DNA of 64,000 nt, from positions 26,972,247-27,036,246 of the forward strand of contig NC_079488.1 in the NCBI RefSeq assembly GCF_020520425.1. Direction: 5' to 3'. This stretch comes from Spinacia oleracea. Its lineage: Eukaryota; Streptophyta; Magnoliopsida; Caryophyllales; Amaranthaceae. A program made the position numbers and the translations under genes. The notes beneath the pieces are model-generated. The model searched no databases and was not told the origin of the DNA. It saw only the letters and a program-made list of their open reading frames with translations. How positions within the stretch are numbered: the stretch's first letter is position 1; every line of letters begins with the position of its first letter. Positions 32,537-43,900 of this stretch are shown piece after piece.

Positions 32537-33951
32537 TTCCTCAGAACATTAGCGATTATGTCTTCTCGTTTGAGAATTAGTTCGCTTTGATGCTAGCTAA
32601 ACGTCGCACCGTAAAAGGAGGCTATAAAAGCAGTTATTGGGCGTACTATGAATCAAAGTGAGTGTTCATATATTGCAAGAATGGATTGTCCTCCTATCTT
32701 TGATAGGATATGGTGTTGTTGTGTAACAAGGCCTCTCGGAGAGTTAGATACTGTAAAATGCATGGCCGTGCTCGGAATGGTTAAGGCTTAACCTTCTGTA
32801 AAAGTTTAACAGTTGAGCTCTGTAATCCGAGAAACACTTTTGGACCTAATAAGGATGGCTTGGATCTTACCTTATGTTCAGCAAGTAACACTAAGCGACA
32901 AAGGAATGTGAATGCACACTTGTCTGAATGACAAGTGAGAGACTGAAAGAAATATGTCCTTCAACCAAGGTGCATTAAGTTTAATACCAAGGTTCAGATT
33001 AATTGCGAACAATCAATTCAGTGAGATCAAGTGATCGGAACAGCTAGTTGGAGCAATGCTTCCGATCAGTGAATTCTGATGAATATTAAGCTCACAACTT
33101 ACTCTTGACTGAACCTACAAGGTCACACCAATGGCACGTAACAAATCACCGGATTAAATGAATCGGAAATTCATTTAATAGCTTTTCGGGAATTAGTTTG
33201 GAAAACATAAATATACGATATGACGTTGGATCGGAATCGTATATCGCATTGCATATATTCGTAAGCTAGGCGAAACGAATAATCGTATAGTTCGACATTG
33301 GATCGTCAAGTACTATACGATAAATAATTGTCGTAAGGCATTGGACGCAAATACGAGAAGGCAACGCTGCCAGCCCAACTAGCAAAGGCGCGCAAGGCCC
33401 ACTAGGCGTAGCAGCGAGCCAGCGCGCACAAGGCCCATGCCTCGGCTGGGCGCGCGCGCATGTGAGGAGCAGCAACAACAGCGCACACAGCGCGGCCCAA
33501 GGCCTAGCGCCTGTGTGGTGCGCGCGTATGGGCTTGCGTGTGTTGTCCGTTTCTTGCCTTTGTGGCTTGGCCGGTTAGTATTATAACATAAGGGTTATAA
33601 TATTATTCAACACAAGTTGTTTTCCTAACCTAATACAATTTAGTCGACACACATCAAACCCTAAGGATGAGAGAGAAACCTTAATTCTCTCTCAGCCTCT
33701 GTGGATGTGTTCTTCCCAAAAGAAAAAACTCTTGATTGATTGTCTAAGCTACGGTTATCAAGACGGATCTGATCGTGTCGGTGAACCAAGTAGAGGAACG
33801 ACAAGTGGAGTTCTAAGTTCGTGTTCGTTGACAGATTAATAGGGAAAATACGCTTCTAATGTAAGTTTGCTTAATCTGTGCTTTATACATGTTTCCTGGC
33901 TTTGGGGATTTTTTCCGCACATGTTATTATGTTTAACTGTATTCCCCTACA
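32537..33951 (+). mobile_element. 3' end of copia element E (internal remnant plus 3' LTR), cut by element B
   Basis: 32537-32943 is the 3' non-coding end of a plus-strand element, with the blocks CGTCGCACCGTAAAAGGAGG, GCATGGCCGTGCTCGGA and the purine tract AAGTGAGAGAC. 32944-33951 is its 3' LTR. The rest of E must lie to the left of B, outside the window, because B abuts E at 32536/32537 in opposite orientation. Confidence 0.8.
32944..33951 (+). repeat. 3' LTR of element E
   Basis: It is 1008 bases, starting TGAAAGAAATATGTCC and ending GTATTCCCCTACA. It has a GC-rich block at 33350-33560 in otherwise AT-rich DNA. Confidence 0.85.
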
Positions 33952-35905
33952 GATAAGGCATTGAATCTTAGAAACGGATGGGTGAGATCCGGGCAAGGGA
34001 ACGAAGTGCTTATTCCGCGAGCTTTAAAAATTGTATTCGAGTACATGACAAGAAGCATTTTCGGATTACCCTAGTCATGACGCTATGTTGGTTTGAACTT
34101 GAATTTAGGACATAGAATTGCTATTTGTATCATGACCACTTTGCTTTAAAGTTAATTCAAGGAACCTAAGGCCGGTTTGTCCAAGAATTAGCTTTGTTAA
34201 GCGTGATGTAACTTTGTATTTTGTTGGATTTAGCATGTGAGGTGATGAAAGCAATAAACAAGTAAAGCAACATCATAATAAGTAAAGGAATTATTGAAAG
34301 TGCGTACAAAACCATATCACCTTAAAAAAAAGGTGAGTAAAGAGTGCGGAATTGAAATAGCAATAATAAAGGTGCGAAATTGAATGTGATATTGAAGGGT
34401 GCGATATTGAAATGCGTTATTGAAAGGTGCGATATTGAATTATGTTATTGAAAGGTGTGATATTGAAATGCGTTATTGAAATGTGCGATATTGAAATGCG
34501 TTATTGAAAGGTGCAATATTGAAATGGCATTATTGTATTTGAGATCCGAACGCCAAACGACTACTTAATAATAAGTGCGTCCGACACGGATTCAATTCTA
34601 AAAATCTCAACTTTAGGATAAGTTGCTCATCCCAAAGTGTCTTAGATTTTGATTGTTAAAATTGAACTTTGAACATTGAATATTGAATATTGAATATTGA
34701 ATATTGAATATTGAACTTGTGTGGCTAAATGCTTAAAGTCCAAATCTTTTAATGTGAAAAGATCTCAACTTTAATATGCTCCACAACTTTGACATTGATT
34801 CTAGTTTAAGGAAGTGATTACAAACAACCTTAAACATCATAGAACCCATACTTGTACTTGAACCATAAAAGGGTTTGATTTTGTAAAAATGTGTGATTGT
34901 TGTAAGTAACACTTTTAAGAGTAAAAGTGTCGACTTTACTAATCATTTTTGGAATAAAGATTGAATCTTGTATGGCATAATGGAAATGGTGTTTTGGACA
35001 ATCATTTGGAGAGGGTTTCAAGAGTGAAACCTCCCAAATATGACACCTTTGGCATAATTCTTCTTAGTTAATCAAGGGCATGAACCCTAATTATAACATC
35101 ATAGGATTTTGTATTTAGAAAGGTAAATGCATGGAATGCATTGTAGATTTGAGTAGGGATTCAGAATTACCTAGTTAGGGTTAGGTTGGATTTCCGATTA
35201 GTGCTCTCAGTTGCTTAAATATTGGAAATTGTATAGGAATTTGTAGTTTTGAGTTTGATTTTTGTATTTTGATTGTGAGGACTGATTTCGAAATTACGAC
35301 GTTCTGTTTTCGATTTTGCTGCCCTAAAATGCTTGGAAATGAGGGCTTAAATACAGAATTAACCGGCTAAAATCCAAAATCCAGTTGCGTCAGGCGCAGG
35401 TGACGTGGCTCAGGAAATGCCAAAGCAAGGACGATGACACCGTCCTTGCATTTGTCTCTTATGGATGTACCTTTGTACGAATTGTACGAAGTTGGCACGT
35501 AGTGAATGCTTAATGATTAAGGCTTTGATTTTGCGACTAAAAACAAGCCGTTTTCGGGTTTGAGCTCGGTTTTTACGGGACGGGGCCCGACATGCTCGGT
35601 TTTGTGGGTCGGCGCCCGAATTTGGATTGCTTAATGTCATTTTGACTGGAAAATGCCTTTTAAAATCAATGGAAAGGTCCATTGGGTGAGATTGTGTTTG
35701 GATTTTGAAATTGATTCTTGGAAATTGAATTTTTTTATCAAGTTCCGAAATGGAAATGGGCTCGGGAATTGGACTTTGAATTTTGGATTTTGGAATATAT
35801 TTTAGCAATAATTGGGACTTCCGCATGGAGTTGTACCAACCACATAACAAGGATAATAGTATCGTCATCATCTCATTAGGGGAGACACGATTTAGGTATC
35901 TACAA
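33952..35905. other. Intergenic AT-rich sequence, possibly an old LTR; short tandem repeats
   Basis: No gene is seen. 34380-34530 is a minisatellite of GCGATATTGAAATGCGTTAT units and 34675-34715 is a TTGAATA run. The stretch ends GATTTAGGTATCTACA, which resembles the 3' end of some Ty3-gypsy LTRs, and has GC-rich blocks at 35540-35640. That would make it the sequence into which E inserted, but I cannot find the matching start. Confidence 0.4.
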
Positions 35906-36633
35906 GAAAGAGGAAAATATTAATATAATTGAAACTGAGGACCATGACATGCCAAATTAGAAAAGTGTATCTTTTAATTAAATACGACGAATATAAAAAG
36001 TGGTATCTTTTAATTAAATATGGAGGGAGTAATCTATTTCATTTCCCCATGAATTATATTCCATTTTCCATGTACTATGTGTCACTTTCGAATACAAATC
36101 AATCATAAGTGTATTATATATCAATTTCCCATGTACTGTATTCCATTTTTTTTCTTAAAATCAGTGTTTTTAATCAAACGAGACTATCAATATGGGAAGG
36201 AGTAAGTACATCATATATTCGAATCCCATTTACTCTGTACTCCCTCCCTGTATTTTTTTCTTCATTGAATGAGGGAGAAATTGATGACCAAACTTTTTTT
36301 AATAGAAACAGAGAGATAATATAATATGTGCTGAACCATTCCAAATTTAGAAGTGTAACAAGTAATCTGTGACGGACTAAAAAGAAAGTGTAACAAGTGA
36401 TGTGAGACGGATGTGGTATATTATGCTGAAAAGGAATCATAAGATTCTCCGATCCGTTGCTATCAAACGTGATACTGGTGGGGTATTAAAACCCAACAAA
36501 TATTTGGGTAAGACAGGATCATTTTTGCACAAAAACACAAGTTAACATCTGTAATCACATGTTCTTCTATGTCTATAATTGTTATGCTGGCCGTCCTCAA
36601 TAATTGCTAATTTGGTATCACGATATGTCGATA

Positions 36634-36961
36634 TTCCATCCGTCCCGGAATACTTGACCTGTTTTTCTTATCGGTTCGTCCCTTAATACTTGACTTGTTT
36701 CTAAAAATGAAAATATTCTAACAATATTATATTATTTCTCACTCCACCCCTATTAACCCACCTACCCCCTACTCCATACAAAAAATAATTAAAAATTCAA
36801 CCCCTACTCTCTCCCAACCCCACCTCTTAACCCACCTCCCATTAAGTACATTAAAATAACACCCCACTATCAACTACTACCTATTAAATTAAATAAGTCA
36901 ATTCAAGTTCCTTAAACTCTGTGCCGGTCAAACCGGATCGAGTATTCCGGGACGGAGGGAG
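36634..36961. mobile_element. Stowaway-type MITE
   Basis: The ends are inverted copies of the CTCCCTCCGTCCCGGAATAC consensus: left TTCCATCCGTCCCGGAATAC, right GTATTCCGGGACGGAGGGAG. TA flanks both sides (36632-36633 and 36962-36963). Both are features of Tc1/mariner-related Stowaway elements. Length is 328 bases. Confidence 0.85.
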
Positions 36962-36963
36962 TA

Positions 36964-38070
36964 TATCCTACGGAGACGTAGCAGCTGATTTGCTCCCGTT
37001 AAGCAAGATTTTTCAAATAATACAGGTAAGTGTCTCACATTGATTAAAGACGAGGGATTTAATAACTTAAGAAAACTAATGAATTACCTATTTTATTATC
37101 ATATGATTTTAAGGTGGAACTTCATTTAAAGTTGTTAAGTGAACTCTCTTTCTTGATGACGTGTGTTACCATACCCGTATTTAACATGGTATTAGAGTCA
37201 GATCCACGACTTGGACCGTTAATACACTAGATCAAATTAAAATTGCACATGTGTAGGGGAGTGTCAATAAATGCGTTTCGACCCATGAAACATTTAACAA
37301 GGCTAATGGACTACTCCCTTTATTGCCAAATAGTTTTAGTGGAACCTCTTACTGTCTTGTAAAGTGTAGTCTTTTTTAATAACTAGTGCGACTCAAACCC
37401 GTATTTAATAGATCCAAACCTGATCATCTTGAGTGTAGCACGTTGGTCCAGCCCAAAAAAGGCAGGTTTTAGCCAAATGTTAGACCCGTTTTCGGAGCCC
37501 GACCAAATATTATGGGTTGAATTTTTTTGGTCACGACCCAATATAACTTGTCCCGACTAACCTTTTAATCAGGTCTACTTGATAGATAACGAATTAACAA
37601 TTACCTAAAATTGTTTTTGTTTTGGTTTAATTTTGCCGAATTCTTTTCCATGGAGGTTCTTGCCTTTATTTTGTCGTTGTGCCTTGATTTCTACTACATG
37701 TTTTCCTTCATGTTTTTTGACTTGTTAGTCCCATGGGTTGGCTCGGTTTAGTTTTCTTTAAGGTGTTTCATTAAGTTGATGTGGGTACTTTTAGTTTGCT
37801 TTCCTTTCAATTGTGCTGGAAGGTGTTCATTTGGGGTTGTTGAGTATAGTCTACACTCGTAATTTTCATTTGTGCAGGTTGTTTTAATGAGTATAGTCTA
37901 CACTCGTAATTTTCATTTGTGCAGGTTGTTTTAATACAATGGTTGTATGTCAGTGTTGGAGGCACAAGGTAGCATAGGAGTTCGTATTTGGAGTTTTGGA
38001 GGAAATTGAATTAGAGTTGAATGAATAATTCATCTCCTTTGAATTTGGTCTTAGAGAATGTTGTTGTTTG
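36964..38070. other. Intergenic sequence with a 47-base tandem duplication
   Basis: No gene is seen. The segment starting GAGTATAGTCTACACTCGTA at 37842 is repeated from 37889 with almost no change. Other sequence is anonymous and AT-rich. Confidence 0.5.
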
Positions 38071-38085
38071 ACGAGGGAGGAGTAG

Positions 38086-38192
38086 TTTTTTTTTTATGCG
38101 AGTGAGGCATGAGGGCGGGGATGAAAATCGATCTCAGGATCATCTGGAAGCGGGATGAAACCTCTAATCAACTGAGCTATAAAAAAACTCTC
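38086..38192 (-). mobile_element. Short tRNA-like retroposon (SINE-like), minus strand
   Basis: The insert is 107 bases. On the minus strand it starts with TATAGCTCAGTTGATTAGAG, a tRNA D-arm/A-box sequence. It continues to GAGATCGATTTTCATCCC, resembling a B box or T-arm, and ends in a run of A. It is flanked by ACGAGGGAGGAGTAG (38071-38085) and ACGAGGGAGGAGCAG (38193-38207), a 15-base target duplication with one mismatch. It may be a retroposed tRNA-related RNA or a minimal SINE. Confidence 0.65.
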
Positions 38193-38729
38193 ACGAGGGA
38201 GGAGCAGTGAGTGTTAGGAAGGTTTGGTGCTCTTTTGGGGTTTCATAACAAGCTAATTAAGTCATTTTTTTAAAAGGTAGGATGAAGTGTCATATTGGCC
38301 GAAACATTGCATGGTTCAAGCCGACCCTGGTTAGCAAGCTAGACACTTTGAGAGTGTGGATGATAAGAGGCCTTAAGTGCCCCTAGTGACAACTGAACCC
38401 CCAAACATTTTGGTCGATAAACTAATTAAGTCATGGACCTCATTTGTTTCTTTTATACGTTGTACTTTATAATCTTTTACTTATTTATGCAAAGTTTAAC
38501 CGATGCAAAAAAGAAAAAAAAAAAAGGAAAATCGAAATAATATGTGCATTGTAAAAAAAATTTGAGGTACACAACGACGACCACAAGGATTCCTTATTGA
38601 TTAAACTGAGATCATAAGCAATCAGAGAAAATATCAAAATTTGTGAGTTATGCATTGTATTTGGATCCCTTATAAGTTAGGCCTTGTTCTTTTGAGTTGA
38701 ACTGAACTAAATTTAAATTAACTTAACTA

Positions 38730-39012
38730 CTCCCTTTGTATTTATTTAAGGGATACACTTGCTTTTTCCGGCCGTATTTATTTAAGAGATACACTTGTCA
38801 TTTTTAGTAGCTTATCAACCCCACCATCTAATTAAATAATATATCTACACCCCACCCCCACCCCCAACTCCCTAAAATGACATGGTCTCCACTTGTTTTT
38901 CTTATTAAAATATCTACTCAACCCCACTTGTTTTATTACTTTATATCATTCAATTTTTTTTCTCAACACGCGTGCCCGGCCAAGTGTATCTCTTAAATAA
39001 ATACGAAGGTAG
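38730..39012. mobile_element. Stowaway-type MITE nested in the Tourist element
   Basis: Inverted ends CTCCCTTTGTATTTATTTAA (left) and TTAAATAAATACGAAGGTAG (right), flanked by TA at 38728-38729 and 39013-39014. Confidence 0.8.
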
Positions 39013-39335
39013 TAGATATTAATGAATTAAAATAAATAATAAATAACAAGTAATTAATAATTAATAATAAAAAATTAAGTAGTAAATAATTAAAAATAAA
39101 ATAAAAATTAAGTAATAAAAATAAATAATAATTAATTAAAATAAATAATAAATAATTATGTAAATAATAAATAATTACTAAATAACAATAATATATGATA
39201 AATAATAAATTATACTCAAGAGCTGAACTGAATTGAACTAATAATAAATAATTAATAATTAAAAAATTAATAACAAATAATACTCATGTACTCCGGAGTA
39301 ATAAGTTGAATTGAAAATAAATAATAAGTTATATG

Positions 39336-39345
<10 letters not shown>

Positions 39346-39394
<49 letters not shown>
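39346..39394. repeat. AAT microsatellite
   Basis: About sixteen AAT/TAA units, preceded by AAAT repeats, within a longer AT-only stretch (39040-39400). Confidence 0.9.
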
Positions 39395-39397
<3 letters not shown>

Positions 39398-39495
39398 ACG
39401 AAGTAATAAGTTGAATTAAAAAAAATGAATTAAGCTGAACTGAATTGTCAAATAAGTTCTGAAACTGCAATTAAACCAAAAAGAACAGAGCCTTA

Positions 39496-40060
39496 CTCCT
39501 ACAATACAAGTGTTACAACGATAAAATCATCAAAAGGTCTTGCGCGCACAAAGTGTACAATAAATTTAGTGTACACCAAGATAACTTTTACCAATTTTTT
39601 CGTAACTTTAACCTAGTTTTGATTTACTTTTATATTGGTAAAAAAAAAGTTGATAGTAAATGATTAAATGATTAATTTATACATTATTAGTGGTTTTGAA
39701 GAAATATGTTTTTACTTAAATGAAAAAATTTATCACTAAAAAATAGATAACTTTTACACATATAAGCTTAACTTTTAAACATTTTGAGTTAACTTTTATT
39801 CTGGTCATGTGTACAATATTTATTATACACCATTTGTAAATAAGAATTTGTGTAAAATCATACCCCTGATACGCGTCAACCAGTGTTATTATCCTTTCTA
39901 ATTTTTTTTAAAAAAGTTTTAACATTTCTAATTTTGGGATTACATACATTATGAGAAGAGAAGCAAAAACAGAATCAGAAAAAGTTTTTTTTTTTTTTTT
40001 AAAACAAAAAAGATAGAAATAGAAATGGATAAAAAAAAAGCTGCAACCTTTTTGTAATCT
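39496..40060. other. Intergenic region upstream of ATG11
   Basis: Very AT-rich, with poly-T near 39988-40000. No gene is recognised. The 3' part probably includes the ATG11 promoter; I see no unambiguous TATA box. Confidence 0.4.
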
Positions 40061-40069
40061 TCTCCAAAC

Positions 40070-40975
40070 TCTCATCAAAATCGAGGAGGAGAGAGAAATA
40101 GAGAAGTGAAGAACCCTTCTCCTACCAGTTGTTGGAGTTACTTATGGCCGAAGCTTCTTCATCTTCACAAACACTGGATTTTTATTATTTTAATCTTTTT
40201 TATTTGAGATAATTAATCAAAGTATTATCTTCTACTCCTATTCCTATCACACGAAGGATTACCCATAAAGAATTTTTTATTATTTAACCCTAAATTCCCA
40301 GGTTACGTGAAACCCTTGTTGTCGTGTCGCGTAATTTCAATCACTTTCTCTCTCCTCTACAGTTTATCTTTTGGTCCAAGTTCGTTCCCTTTTCATTCTT
40401 TCAATCTTCTTTCTTTTTCCCACAATTTCTGTTAATCTGTTGGCAGATATTTTTTTTTTCTCTGCTTAATTTGGTAAGAAATTGACGATCAGAGTTCATT
40501 GATTGTTTTGTTTGACTGTGAATTTGGCATTTAATTGACGAATCTGTTGATGGTTATGTTAGATTTTGGGGGTTTTATGACGATTTCTTTGGTGGGTGTT
40601 TGATAATTTTAGGGTTTTGTTGATGAAATTTTTGATTTTATCTGGTGGGTATTGAGAATTCTGGACTGATTTGGTGAAATCTTCTCTGTTACATTGAAAT
40701 TCTTCTGTTTTATGTTTGCTGATTGTGGGTTTGTTTGACATAGAGCTCGAATTGCTTGTAGTTGCAGTAAGCTTTCTGCTAACAGATTTGTGTTTTGTCT
40801 ACCCAATTTTATGGTTGGGTAGGAATTATCACTAGACATTTAGTAAATTCTGAGTAGCGGTGAGTTGTTTGATTAGTTTGTGTTCGCTCCATTGGGTTGT
40901 CTGATTAGTTCTTCAGATCATTTGGGATAGTTTAGGGATTAGGTATTAGTGGTTTTTCGTTTTTCTTGGGGCAAA
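40070..40975 (+). promoter_or_regulatory. Probable 5' leader of ATG11 with an upstream short reading frame
   Basis: A GA/CT-rich stretch at 40080-40130 followed by T-rich sequence resembles a plant 5' untranslated region, probably with an intron that I cannot delimit. An ATG at 40144 opens a 22-codon frame (MAEASSSSQTLDFYYF and on) that stops at 40210-40212. If it is in the mature leader it could dampen translation of ATG11. Confidence 0.4.
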
Positions 40976-43900
40976 ATGAGCTCGAATGTCACTGGTGGAT
41001 ACATAGGTAGGGGGAAGCTTTTGATCCATATTGCTGAAAATGGACATTCATATGAGCTCGATTGCGATGGTTCCACTGTTGTTGAGGCAGTTCAAAGGTT
41101 TATTGAATCAATGGGAGGGGTTCAGTTTGGTGACCAGCTTCTTCTGTGTGGGGATATGAAGTTAGAGTCTAATGAGGTGCTTGGGACATACAAGCTGCCT
41201 TCTGATGAACAAGAAGTGTTCTGTTTCAACAAGGCGAGATTGCAAGCCAATGCTGTACCCCCTCCTCAAGAACAAATTGAAATCCAGGTCATTCCAGAGC
41301 CATCTCCACCATCTTCGAACCATGATGCTCATCCATTGGATAATGCTGTTGATCCTGCACTCAAAGCGTTGCCTTCTTATGAACGACAGTTTCGGTACCA
41401 TTACCATTGTGGGCATGCCATATACAGTAGAACAATTGGGAAATTTGAAGTCTGTGAGAGGCTTCTGAGAGAGCAGAAGGTGCAAGAAAGGGCTATAGAG
41501 ATTGCAAGGCGTAACTTGGATTACTTTTTTAGGATACTTAATCAAAATTACTTGGATTTTCTGAAGTGTTATTCGCAGCAGCACCGTTCACATTCTGATC
41601 TGTTGTTGAATTTTACAAGGGAAATCGAAAAGTTAAGATCTTGTAAACTTATCCCAGCTCTACAAACATCCTCTCGCAAGTGTCTACTGGATCTTGTAAA
41701 AGAAGAAAACTTGAGGAAATGGGTTGAGAATTGTACCTGTTCTCACAAGCAGTTTGAGAACAAGGTTTCACAATTCAAGCACGTGTTTGGAAAACTGAAG
41801 CATGACGTTGAAGAACTATTTTCAAGCAAATCATTGTTGCCAATTAGGGATCTGGAGTTGATGATCAAGGAACAATATCGACAAGTGAATGAACAGAGGA
41901 GTATTATGCAATCTTTAAGGTTAGTTTTCGGTTGAATGTAGGTTCATAAGATGATGCCATTAGGTGCTTTTATACCTATGACTTGTGTGTTTTCCATACT
42001 ACCTAGAATGAATCTTCTCTGCTCTGCTCATCCCTTGGTTACTGTACATTCTTTAGTTGATATGTAGTTGATTTTCTTTGATGAATGGTCGTGAGCCTGA
42101 AGATTGTTTGTACTAGTGTGCACTTTTGATTTCACAGATGCGGTATAAATAGTAATGCTGCAACATTATAATAATTTGAGTTGTTTTCATATAACTATCT
42201 AACTGATTTTGTTGCTTCCTACAAGCTCTTCGATTGCTCTCCAGTTGTTTGTGGCTTTATGCATTCCAGTCTGTGTATGTGTGTAGTATAATTAATACCC
42301 TTCATAGTTTTGTAAGTAGTAGGGCACGTAGTCCAGTATAGAACACACCCTGCTGTAGAAGTCTTTTGTGTCCCTTCTTTGTTGGGGCCCTGTGGGGGAA
42401 GGGGATGTAGAGTATATGCATGTGAGCATATCTTCCAGTGTGTGGCTGGTGGGAACATATTGATGACTATCTTAGGTACTTGAAACATTTTGTTGACAAG
42501 TGCAGAGAAATAAGGAATTGTGTTAGAAAGATACTGGAGGGGGGGGGGGGTGTATTTGAGATAGAAGGCTGCGTATAAGAAAAGTAATAATGCCCTTAAG
42601 GTCATTTTTTGCCTACTTAATCAGAAAATTCAACATAATTCTTCTTGCCATTAACTTGAACCTCCTTATTGGATGCTGGCATTTAGTCTTTATATTGTGG
42701 CCACTTGGAAGAGTTGATTGAGAGTGATATGAGTTTATTGGGGATTGAGGAATATATGACGTTGGATAGGGCGGGCTGGAGGGATATGGTATATGCCGAT
42801 GACTCATCATGACCGTTGTGCCTCTTCTTTAAACTGATTTTGGGATGATGTCAGGTGTTTCCCCATGACCCCAAAAGAAGTTTGCTGCAAAGTTGGGAAA
42901 TGAAGAATGGATCCTATCTTTTTGGGTGATTTAGCACGTCTTTATGTAACTTTTATTAAGGTTCTTATAACTAAATTAAATAGGTTGTGCATCCACGTGG
43001 TGAAGTTAATTTGAGAGAGATGAGGGATGCCAATTCCATTGAAGGGGAATCGATGCAAAATATAATACTCCGTACCATTTTAGGACTAAAGCAGATAGTG
43101 CTAAGAGTAGTGTTGGTAGAGAGGTAGAATCTTTGTTGTTTCTAACTTTGGATCAAAGGCTTCTAGGTGAGGATATTTAGTCCTTTCTTCGGAGTTGTCT
43201 ATCCTAAAGAAGAATTATACTATGGGAGTATGGGGTCCAATCATTGTCCAATAACATAGGATAAAATGGGGTACTGGGAAAACTATGAATATTTTGTTAA
43301 CTACTGTTTGGAAAATTTAGTAGTATTAATCCAACCTTTGACCGATTTTCTTTTATTAAGCCCACCTACGACATATTTTTCAATAATCCCACCTTTACTA
43401 CCCAACGACTTTTATTGGGCCCAAATGGTCATATACCTATTGTAGGAATGTAGGCGGTAATATGTCACTAAGTGACAATACTCTCTCTCGATATATTCGG
43501 TCACCATCATCACCATCTCGTTGACTTTTTCACCGGATACCGGTCACTTAAGCCCAATGAAAGTCGTTGGGTAGTAAAGGTGAGATTATTAAAAATATGT
43601 CGTAGGTGAGATTAATAAAAGAAAATCGGCCAAAGGTTGGATTAATATTACCAAATTTTCCTTACTGTTTTCCATTCAAAATGTTCATTTGTTTTATATG
43701 ATTTACTTCCGATGGAGCCAAAAATTCATTTGTTCTTTTGGCTGTGGGATGTAATAGACTAAATCAAAATGACTCTTAATACCTCTTCGCTTCCTTTCCA
43801 TGAAGTAGAGGATGGTCGTCCCGTTGTTGTCCCGTTATCGCTTTTGGGTCAATTGGAAACAACCTCTCTGCAATTGCAGGGGTAAAGTTGCCTACGTCCG

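Larger units (their letters stand above)
38680..39492. mobile_element. Tourist-type MITE interrupted by a Stowaway element and AAT expansion
   Basis: Left end GGCCTTGTTCTTTTGAGTTG and right end ...CAAAAAGAACAGAGCC are inverted repeats, flanked by TTA on both sides (38677-38679 and 39493-39495), the PIF/Harbinger duplication. The interior is AT-rich, with an AAT microsatellite and a nested Stowaway element. Confidence 0.7.

Noticed and set aside
37140..38450. A hidden gene between the MITEs
   Set aside because: No frame longer than about 60 codons with motifs and no exon chain that I could connect with splice sites.
40949..40975. Extending the ATG11 start upstream by nine codons
   Set aside because: The upstream extension begins with GTG, not ATG; the family N-terminus fits the ATG at 40976.
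42200..42830. Minus-strand frames of 65 and 128 codons in ATG11 intron 1
   Set aside because: They lie in the intron, have biased composition (Thr/Pro/Tyr-rich low complexity) and no recognisable domain.
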